Assembly: GCF_964019385.1 (NCBI RefSeq)
Contig: NC_088654.1
Location: forward strand, 5,353,597 to 5,417,596
Direction: 5' to 3'
Source of the DNA: Sycon ciliatum
Lineage: Eukaryota; Porifera; Calcarea; Leucosolenida; Sycettidae
DNA: 64,000 nucleotides
A program made the translations under genes and the position numbers. The notes below the pieces were generated by a model. The model was not told the origin of the DNA. It made no database searches and saw nothing but the letters and a program-made list of their open reading frames with translations. Each line of letters starts with the position of its first letter. The stretch's first letter is position 1. This document shows, piece by piece, positions 56,920-64,000 of the stretch.

Positions 56920-57500
56920 TATTTCTAGTGACTGTACAGCAGATTTACTATGCAGGGAATTTTTTATTTACTTATCTAATTCAGTCTACTCTTGAGTATG
57001 GCAGCTCCGCATATGTACATTGTTTGTCGGAAGCTCTTTATAACAAACTTACTGGTGCCAGCCGCTTAGCGCTACAGAGAATTGTTTTTTTTGTATAGAA
57101 TGACCACAACTGCCCTTCTCTACAGTTACACCAATGAATACACACTTGAATAGCGCCTCAATTTTAAGGCCTATCTATTTGTGTATCGCTGCCCAAATGG
57201 CCTTGCTTGCTCTCTCCTACAAGACCGCTTTACTGTTCATGCTCACGGTGCTCACACTGCTGCCATTACCCGTGGTCAGGTGTCTGCCGCGCTTGTTTTA
57301 CCCCTTGCTAGCACACGCTATGGTTCCAGTGCAATTTTTTACGTAGGCGCTGACTGGTGAAATGCACTGCCACCTGCTTACCACCTTCCTAATTCACGTG
57401 CTGAATTTTGATCATCCATCAAGACGTTCTTATGGTTCCCTGTAAGAAGGCGATGACGCCTGTTGGGAATTTCCTAGTAAAATAAGAATAAAAATGAAAA
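56920..57500 (+). mobile_element. Degraded LINE 3' end
   Basis: 'LEYGSSAYVHCLSEALYNKL' (56990-57050) is an RT C-terminal motif. Further frames are broken. The end has hairpin AAGGCGATGACGCCTGTT (57433-57450), then GTAAAATAAGAATAAAAATGAAAA. Confidence 0.7.
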
Positions 57501-58480
57501 AAAAATAAAAAAATGAGCAGAGGGGAAAAGGAAACGAAATGAATATACAAGAATCCAGAGTAAAGAAAAGTGCTTAGGAACAAGGAGTTTCGCCGATAAT
57601 ATGCTAGCTACTGCCAAGCAAGAGCTAAATGTCGCCCTTCAATTATGTGTAAAGAAAAAGGTTCGTTCAAAATGGTTTAAAAGGTAAAGTACCGTGTCCC
57701 TTCCCGAAAGGTACTCAAGACGGCCTCTAACACCCGGAAAACCTTAGCGTCAGCTTGATATTAATGATACGTATAGCCAGCTTGTGTATAGACATTTGGT
57801 TCGGAGAAGTAACGTGCTTGTTCGGAAAAGTAACGTTTCTCCGCGCTCTTTTTCGCTAGAGGGGAAAGTTGTTTATTAAAACGAGCCAACTAGCCACCTT
57901 GCAACACCGGCGCTTGACTCCAACTGCCCCGCTGCTCTCTCTACTCAGCATTGTAAATCTATCACATAAATATACATACAAAATTGTGGTATGCGTTCAT
58001 CGATGCAATAACTCTTCCTGTAGCACACTTCTTCAGTAAGTATTATTCACCCGAACGGCCCCTAAGACTGTTCAGGAGGATCAGCGCACCACACGGGGAC
58101 AAGTGTCGAACTTGCTCACAACGCGCTCCCCTCTAATTTTGGAGGGATAGGTGTCCCTGGTCCCTTCCGAAAAGCTCTTTCTGCCATTGATATACTTACT
58201 TTGTGAATATCCTCGTTAAACTTTGATTATCTGCCACTAATTCCAACCTTCTCAATTTATCAATCATTTGAGTATGCATGTCTATAAAAACAACCACGTG
58301 TTCGTGACTCCATGAAATTGTCTTTCTATTCTTTGACTCCATGAAATTATTTTCTTTCTACTTCTGACTCCATGTCTTCGTCTAATTTTTCCTTTTCTTC
58401 TTTTGGTCCTTTCTGTCATATAATTATTATCATTTCTTGGTTTCCCTTGCATATTATCCCTTCATCGTTCTGTGAGAACC
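57501..58480. other. Spacer, no gene
   Basis: No convincing frame or recognised repeat. T-rich sequence from 58200 on is probably the 3' UTR of the LINE tail that ends at 58545. Confidence 0.4.
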
Positions 58481-58548
58481 TGTCCTATGGGCAGGTGAGA
58501 AGGCATCTCTGTCTGTTCATTTGGTGAAATATCAATACAACAACAACA
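58481..58548 (+). mobile_element. LINE tail with two hairpins
   Basis: ACCTGTCC..GGGCAGGT, then AAGGCATCTCTGTCTGTTCATT, GGTGAAATATC and (CAA)n. Confidence 0.65.
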
Positions 58549-59094
58549 AGGAGGGAATGGAGCGAGGTATAATACTTAGTAGCGCACGGACGGCCAGTTT
58601 TGAGCCACAAAGGTGCAGATGTTAGGCTGGTTGATGACCCATAGCTTCGTCAACGCGGCCATGCAAATGAGCCGAGCGCGTGGCCGAGGTTGCGCTGACA
58701 AGGTGGCGGTGGCTAGCCGAGCTGGACGAAGTGCGGACTACGGCCTCTGTAACGGAACTGGCACCGCGATACCGAAAATGCAACGGCTGCAGAATGTTGG
58801 AGTCTGCCTTGTTCCTCCTGCCATGCAAGAACATGCAAGTCATGCAAGTAATTTATTTTTCGTGACCGTTCACACCGTTGTGCAAATTGTATTTACATTT
58901 GATTATCATTCACCCATGTTGGGTATCTTTCGAAATGTGGCTCTGGGCTCTAGGTTAAAAGTAGAATTGCACTGTCATGTCTACTCGTGTTATGTCGCGT
59001 CCAACTCATTATCGCCAGCTGTTGCTAGAATGTTTCATGTATTCATCCTTTTCCAGTTTAATTTGTTGAAGTAAATAGTTGGCATCTTGTTCGT
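58549..59094. other. Spacer with a weak RING-like peptide
   Basis: A plus-strand frame at 58680-58865 contains 'YRKCNGCRMLESALFLLPC', which resembles the start of a C3HC4 RING, but the second half is missing. Not called a gene. Confidence 0.25.
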
Positions 59095-59597
59095 AGAAAA
59101 ATTCCCAAATCTTGTCAGCACTATCTTCCAAGGTCTCGGTTCAGATCATCTTCTTTCAATCGCTGTGACTAGGCTACAGTTGAATCACGGTACATATTCT
59201 CATACAAATACACATAGAGGCAACGTGCACACCAAAAATTGACAACTGACCGCAGGCAGAACATTTATGTTCGTGAAACTATTACAAACTAATAGCTTAG
59301 TGTACACTTCTGCAGTCAAATCTTGAATTTCTCGTCACCATTGTTAAGCATGCAAGTACAACATAAATTACACTGAGTATAGGAGGACAGGTACACCAAA
59401 GAGAAACAAAACAAAAACAATACGAACGTACGGCCGGGTTTCTACAAAAAAAACAATAACGTGCTCAACAAGATCACAAGCTAACACTTTTCACAAGCGT
59501 AATGCATTGAGCAGTCTGAAATTATGATTGCGTAGTATGAAATACTTGGAACTGAAAGTACTAGGGTATAATCGAGACAACACATATGCCCAATTTA

Positions 59598-60584
59598 TTA
59601 TGAATGGCACTCACGCAAAACATTGAGATAACATGCAAACGGATTCTGGTCCAGACGTACAGACTGGATGTTGAAATAGCGACGCAACGACAGCACCTCA
59701 GCACACATTCCAAATTCCGGATTTTTCCTTAGCAGTAATTCTAGTCTAGCATGGGTATCTTGAACTTCTCCAATAAAGCAAGAAATGGCCTCCTCGTGAT
59801 CCTTGTACTGCCCTGATGTCCGATGTGTATGACCATCAACATCAGTACACGAGTATCCACGTGCACTGCTAGTCAGCCGGGAATGATCGATTGAGGAAGA
59901 TTTGTAAATGATCTTGGTTCCTGGTCGTAACCATTTGTCTAGAAATGTCGGCACGCAACAAAGGTCACCTACACTATCCGCCATAGTCGCTGCAAAGTGA
60001 CTATTCATCTCTACCGCAATAAGAATCGTTCTTCTTTTTGGCGGCTTGAAAACTTCAAAATACACTGGATGTATAAGTCCTAACTTCAAATTCTTCTCAA
60101 CAAACACGAGGCTTTTGCAGAGTATCCACTGATAAGATCTGAACGCATATCGCGGTTTGAGCTCAACATTCGACGAGGTTGGTAGGTCAAACAATTTGAA
60201 GAAGCCTAGTACAATCTCCATGGGAGTTCCTTGGACACTGGAAAGATTCGATTCAGCTACGATGGACCTGGTAGAGTTGCAACGGCTGCACTGCCATTGA
60301 TACCAGCCTTTTGCCCGTGAATTACCATAAATTCTGGCTGATGTTTCGCATTTGTCACATTGTCTTTCATTACGAATCACCTTCCTTCTTGCCAAGAAGC
60401 GTAGCAGTGACTCCTTGTCTTGCACATCTCCCGCAAGGTCTTTCCAAGAGTACACGTCCTTCTTCCACTGCTCATCGTCCAGTATCATACCGGGTTGCAC
60501 AATCTGGGTTCCCGCTAGACGTGCATTGGCCGCTACTCCTTCAGACGCACCGGCAGAAGCTGATTCTCCGACATTGGAATCCAT
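59598..60584 (-). CDS. Merlin/IS1595-like transposase-derived zinc-ribbon protein, copy 7
   Basis: Open 328-codon gene from ATG 60584 (ACCAAGATGG). Residue map: Ala/Gly/Ser-rich 1-25; 'LLRFLARRKVI' 60-70; zinc ligands C76, C79, C99, C102; 'HPVYFEVFKP' 172-181; 'PGTKIIYKSSSID' 221-233; 'NPFACYLNVLRE' near the end. Aligned by eye to Merlin/IS1595 transposases, the catalytic triad positions would be about E177, K228 and S268, so at least two acids are missing. TATA at 91 bp, TAA overlapping AATAAA. Likely expressed, probably nuclear; partner and role unknown. Confidence 0.85.
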   Translation of the reverse strand: MDSNVGESASAGASEGVAANARLAGTQIVQPGMILDDEQWKKDVYSWKDLAGDVQDKESLLRFLARRKVIRNERQCDKCETSARIYGNSRAKGWYQWQCSRCNSTRSIVAESNLSSVQGTPMEIVLGFFKLFDLPTSSNVELKPRYAFRSYQWILCKSLVFVEKNLKLGLIHPVYFEVFKPPKRRTILIAVEMNSHFAATMADSVGDLCCVPTFLDKWLRPGTKIIYKSSSIDHSRLTSSARGYSCTDVDGHTHRTSGQYKDHEEAISCFIGEVQDTHARLELLLRKNPEFGMCAEVLSLRRYFNIQSVRLDQNPFACYLNVLRECHS

Positions 60585-60674
60585 CTTGGTTGCCGACGGT
60601 GTCACACTAAACGCTAGCAGAGATCCAGTAACTTTGCGACAAAGGCTTTGGACCAGGTATTGTGTCTACAGCAG

Positions 60675-60694
60675 TTTATACAAGTCCCCTAGTG
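60675..60694 (-). promoter_or_regulatory. TATA core promoter of copy 7
   Basis: GGGGACTTGTATAAAC on the minus strand, TATAAA edge 91 bp before the ATG at 60584. Confidence 0.65.
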
Positions 60695-60834
60695 ACGACA
60701 AAAGTATACAGTGTGATGATTTTGTCACTTACTCTTACGATATTGTTGAACTAGCAATGTCACCTGGAACAGAGTAAATTTTGGAGAGATAATTCCATTA
60801 GCGAACTTGGTGCTTGGATTTGCCTTTTCGCTTC

Positions 60835-60889
60835 ATCCTCAGGTAGAAAAGCCGTCTCTCTCCTCTTCCCAAATCTCTCTCTCTCTCCC

Positions 60890-60952
<63 letters not shown>

Positions 60953-61107
60953 TTTGTGTTTGTTGCTGCTGTGTTGTTGCCGTTGCTGTTGTTGTTGTCG
61001 CTGTTGCTGTTGTTCTTCCCGTTGCTGTTGGTCATTTGTAAGAGCTTGGACAATTCACTTGTCCAGGCACTAAAACAGTCTCTCTCTCTATCTCTCTCTT
61101 TCTCTCT

Positions 61108-61143
<36 letters not shown>

Positions 61144-61375
61144 CTATCTATCTCTCTCTCGAATCTATCTCTCCTCTCTCATCATGCATGCGTCATACTC
61201 TCATGGAATTATCTCTTATAAGATTGCATGCTTCACACTCTCATGTAATATTTCTTTCCTTCCTTCGTCTTTTTGTGAGAGCTTGGACAATCCACTTGTC
61301 CAGGCAAGAAGGCAGCAATGCCTGTTCATTCTGGCGAAGTAAAATAAAATATACCAACCAACCAACCAACCAAGT
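60835..61375 (+). mobile_element. LINE/SINE tail with (CT)n tracts and a duplicated hairpin
   Basis: 'AGAGCTTGGACAATTCACTT' and TGTCCAGGCA (from about 61040) is repeated at 61276. Two (CT)n blocks (60870-60955 and 61078-61140) flank or separate the copies. The second is followed by AAGGCAGCAATGCCTGTTCATT, GCGAAGTAAAATAAAATA and (CCAA)n. Inserted between units 7 and 8. Confidence 0.65.
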
Positions 61376-61637
61376 GTAACCTGTCCAAGAGCACAATAAA
61401 TTGTACTGGGCGTGGTAGGACAAGTAGACCAAACAGAAACAAAACTAAACTAAACTAAACCAAACGACCATACGGGTGGGTTTCTACAAACAAACAAAAC
61501 AGTACACAACAAAATCAGGTAACACCTTTACACGCGTAATTCAATGGATTGTACGAGTTGATGAGGAGGCAAGACATACTTGGAGGGGCAAGCACTGGGG
61601 CATATCCGAGACAACACAGATCCGCAATTTTCTACCC

Positions 61638-62633
61638 CTACATTGTAATCCCCTCGCGCAAAAAACTGAGATACAATGCAAACGGATTCCTGTCCAGAAC
61701 CACAGACTGCATCTGGAAATAGCGGTGCAAGGACTGCACCTCAGCGCACATTTCAAAATCCGGCACTCGGTTTAACAGTAATAGTAGTCGATTATGAGTT
61801 TCATGCACTTCTTGAATGAAGCAGGAAATGACAGTCTGGTGGTTATCCTTGTACTGCTGTAGCTGTGCTGACGTCAATTGTGACTGATCATCAACATCAA
61901 TATACACGTAGTGACGTGCACTGCTAGTCAGCCGGGCAGGATCGATTGAGGAAGATTTATAAATGATCTTGGTTCCTGGTCCGCACCATTTGTCTAAAAA
62001 TCTCGGCACGCAAGAAAGGTCACCTGAAGTGTCTGCCATTGTCAATGCCATCTTACTGTATCTATCTACGGCAATAATCATCGTGCATTCGGCTCGTGGC
62101 TTGAAAACACCTAGATACACTTGATGCACACACCCAAACTGCAAATTCTTTTCAAGCAGCTCGAGGCTTTTGTGGAGTATCCAAATATATGATTTGGCTC
62201 TCGATTTAATCACCAGTTTGGTTTCGGTTGGCAGGTCAAACAGTTCGAAAAAGCCTGTCACGATGTCCAAGAGGTTTCCTGGGATACCGGCAAGATTTGA
62301 TTCAGCAACGACAGTCCATGAGGACTTGCAAACGCTGCACCTCCACTGACACCTGCCGACTGACGATGGCCGAGCGTTGAGTAGAACTGGTCTTTTACAT
62401 TTGTCACATTGTCTTTCATTATGAATCAACTTCCTTGTCGCCAAGAAGCGTAGCAATGACCGGTTGTTCCGTACATCCGCAGGTACGTCCCTCAAAGAAT
62501 CCTCTTCCTTCTTCAACTGCTCATCCTTCAGTATCTCACTTGGTTGCACAATCTGGGTTTCCTCTAGACTGGCACTTGCTGCTGCTCCTCCAAACGCACC
62601 GGCATAAGCTGAGTCTCCGGCATTTGAATACAT
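61638..62633 (-). CDS. Merlin/IS1595-like transposase-derived zinc-ribbon protein, copy 8 (divergent)
   Basis: Open 331-codon gene from ATG 62633 (GCCAAGATG). It is the most divergent copy yet keeps the frame, the zinc ribbon (CDKC...CSVC), 'PGTKIIYKSSSID', the C-terminal 'NPFALYLSFLREGI' and a TATA box (100 bp upstream). At the first putative catalytic position it has Gly (VYLGVFKP), so all three acids appear lost. Long retention of an open frame with conserved non-catalytic blocks argues for selection on a non-transposase role. Confidence 0.85.
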   Translation of the reverse strand: MYSNAGDSAYAGAFGGAAASASLEETQIVQPSEILKDEQLKKEEDSLRDVPADVRNNRSLLRFLATRKLIHNERQCDKCKRPVLLNARPSSVGRCQWRCSVCKSSWTVVAESNLAGIPGNLLDIVTGFFELFDLPTETKLVIKSRAKSYIWILHKSLELLEKNLQFGCVHQVYLGVFKPRAECTMIIAVDRYSKMALTMADTSGDLSCVPRFLDKWCGPGTKIIYKSSSIDPARLTSSARHYVYIDVDDQSQLTSAQLQQYKDNHQTVISCFIQEVHETHNRLLLLLNRVPDFEMCAEVQSLHRYFQMQSVVLDRNPFALYLSFLREGITM

Positions 62634-62732
62634 CTTGGCGGACGACGGGATCACAATATACATTAGCAGCGAACGACTTGAAGTAGTGACATGGATACCA
62701 AGACTTTGGATGAATAATCGTGTCGCAGACAG

Positions 62733-62750
62733 TTTATACAGTCCGCTAGT
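62733..62750 (-). promoter_or_regulatory. TATA core promoter of copy 8
   Basis: CGGACTGTATAAACTG on the minus strand, TATAAA 100 bp before the ATG at 62633. Confidence 0.55.
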
Positions 62751-63077
62751 GATGACACAAACAGTGTGTTGATTTCATCACTTACTGTTACAACACTGTT
62801 CAATTGGTTTAGCCGCCACTTCTAGAGCACACCAAAAGTGGGGATCACGTACTCTTGACAATACCAGTTCCGGCTTTGGCGCTAGAATTTGCATTTTCCA
62901 CTATACATTTATGTATTTAGTGAATCGACACGTCATCATTTGGGTCAGGCTCTAATCCTTACCGATTTGTGTCTTCGAAAATGTGAAGGAAAGAGGTTCA
63001 CCCCACACCTACCATTTTCGCGATCACTTTTTCACGTTTTTTCCTGCACCTAGAGTACTGTGAGCTCAAACTGTTTG

Positions 63078-63160
63078 GTGTTGTTGTTGTTGTTGTTGTT
63101 TATTTATTTTACATCGCATAGCAAACGGGCAGTTCTGCCCAATATTATGAAAGCGATGTG
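63078..63160 (-). mobile_element. LINE tail, minus strand
   Basis: The reverse complement reads ATTGGGCAGAACTGCCCGTTT, GCGATGTAAAATAAATAAA, (CAA)n, the same design as 22299-22362. Confidence 0.75.
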
Positions 63161-63171
63161 AAGTATTCATT

Positions 63172-63616
63172 GGGCGCGTTCGATTACACGCATTTCGGTC
63201 AATTCTAGAATTAGTTATTGTTGATGCACAGTTCGATTACACAAAAAGTGACAAATTCCGTCGTTAGAATTGATTTTCTCCAATTCCGTCGAATCCGTCA
63301 ATTTTGAAGAGAGGGCGGAATTTCTCTAATTTTGGCGCCAGAATTGCACCGTCGGTGTGTTACTGGTCTGGTCATGACTCAAGCGCGCGAAGAGCCTCCC
63401 TGGCCGGCGTGTGCGCGATGCTGGGTCCATGTGCGCGCGAGGGTGTACGTTATCTCTTTTTACGATTCATCAATTTTGTTCGTGACATGACATGAATAAA
63501 ATGCGTTGTGAATTCCAGTCGTTCGTTTACAAGGCCGGACTTCGCTCATTCTGGTCATTCCAGAATTGAAAAAAAACAGTTCCAGAATTGTGTAAACGTG
63601 TAATCGAAAGCGCCCA
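63172..63616. mobile_element. MITE, about 445 bp
   Basis: Ends GGGCGCGTTCGATTACACG and CGTGTAATCGAAAGCGCCC. Flanking CATTG/CATTG or ATT/ATT may be the target duplication. 'CCAGAATTG'-like words are repeated inside. Superfamily not certain. Confidence 0.7.
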
Positions 63617-64000
63617 TTGAGTACTATTGAGTAACCTTGAACAATAGTCAATTTACTTGAGTGAACGCAGGATGACACTGGTAAGCTGTACAGGGCATTA
63701 GCAAGCACAGCGTCCACGGAATTGTCAATCTGACAACTGGGAGTTGAGTAGATGAGATCCACCACAAAGTGGTTTAAGCCGAAAAATCCCATTCGCTGCA
63801 TTCCTGCATCCATTCCAAGCTAAACAAAACCAGAGAAGTGTTCGCTTCCTTCACCTGAGCCCGAGATTTCATGCCAAATTGACTTGGTAATTGACTGACT
63901 GATGACAGGAATCTCGAGCACATCAGCTACGACCTGTCGACTACATGTAGTTGGTTTCGACTCGACAGCGTTGCCAATGACGGAGGATCCTCAACATCTG
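63617..64000. other. Right edge, array flank without a gene
   Basis: 63700-63745 resembles 6595-6640 beyond unit 2. Nothing coding seen. Confidence 0.4.

Larger units (their letters stand above)
59095..60834 (-). repeat. Tandem unit 7 (gene plus flanks)
   Basis: The 3' flank matches unit 4 from 'TTCCCAAATCTTGTCAGCA' onward. The 5' flank keeps the TATA block and the 'GAACTAGCAATGTCACCTGGA' block, then meets a LINE tail. Confidence 0.8.
61376..63060 (-). repeat. Tandem unit 8 (gene plus flanks)
   Basis: Short 3' flank ('CAATAAATTGTACTGGGCGTGGTAGGACAAGTAGACC') related to units 2 and 5. 5' flank more divergent. The oldest-looking member. Confidence 0.75.

Noticed and set aside
58613-59074. 153-codon gene with RING
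   Set aside because: Only half of a RING-like pattern in one frame, no conserved neighbours; too weak to call.
60870-61140. CRISPR or satellite array
   Set aside because: Simple (CT)n microsatellites, no spaced repeats.

Overview
This is animal (metazoan) nuclear DNA, most likely from an invertebrate. The lineage cannot be fixed from sequence alone. Evidence for this: several CR1/L2-like LINEs with microsatellite tails, Penelope-like elements with GIY-YIG endonucleases, a tRNA-derived SINE, pogo-like and TTAA-type DNA transposons, and intron-poor genes with TATA boxes and AATAAA signals. I see no bacterial, organellar or CRISPR features and no intact retrovirus or LTR element.

The backbone of the window is a same-strand (minus) array of eight copies of one intronless gene of about 322-331 codons, plus one truncated copy. 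ATG-to-stop spans: unit 1 1413-2381, unit 2 5090-6070, unit 3 9442-10416 (premature stop), unit 4 24419-26990 (split by a Penelope-like insertion), unit 5 42779-43762, unit 6 52118-53104, unit 7 59598-60584, unit 8 61638-62633. A C-terminal remnant lies at 42370-42548. The protein has a low-complexity N-terminus, a CxxC/CxxC zinc ribbon and a region that reads like the Merlin/IS1016 (IS1595-type) transposase fold. At the positions where I would expect the catalytic acids, the residues are not conserved or not acidic. Six copies are open. Six copies (2, 4-8) carry a TATA box; in five it lies exactly 91 bp before the ATG. Several have an AATAAA overlapping the stop codon. I read this as a tandemly expanded host gene family derived from a DNA transposase, and it is the best candidate here for an undescribed system. 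Function is unknown.

Between units the DNA is almost entirely mobile elements. 3.6-4.5 kb: LINE remnant and TTAA-ended repeat. 7.1-8.7 kb: coding repeat X and a pogo-like MITE. 11.6-18 kb: two LINE remnants, the second (13.3-18 kb) carrying a MITE. 19.3-22.8 kb: minus-strand LINE with another LINE tail nested in it. 24.9-26.5 and 28.8-30.4 kb: two Penelope-like insertions of nearly equal length, both with 12-bp target duplications. 31.56-41.31 kb: a minus-strand LINE inside repeat X, itself split by a plus-strand 5.33-kb LINE with a 7-bp target duplication. 44.5-46.8 kb: SINE and Penelope-like cluster. 47.3-51.85 kb: a 4.5-kb decayed DNA transposon whose protein recalls the N-terminal half of RAG1 (RING) followed by a DDE-like core. 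54-57.5 kb: LINE fragments. 63.2-63.6 kb: a MITE.

Shared insertions date the array. The same LINE tail sits in the 5' flank of units 4, 5 and 6, so these arose by block duplication. Units 1 and 3 are a 2.5-kb recent duplicate pair that share loss of the promoter block.
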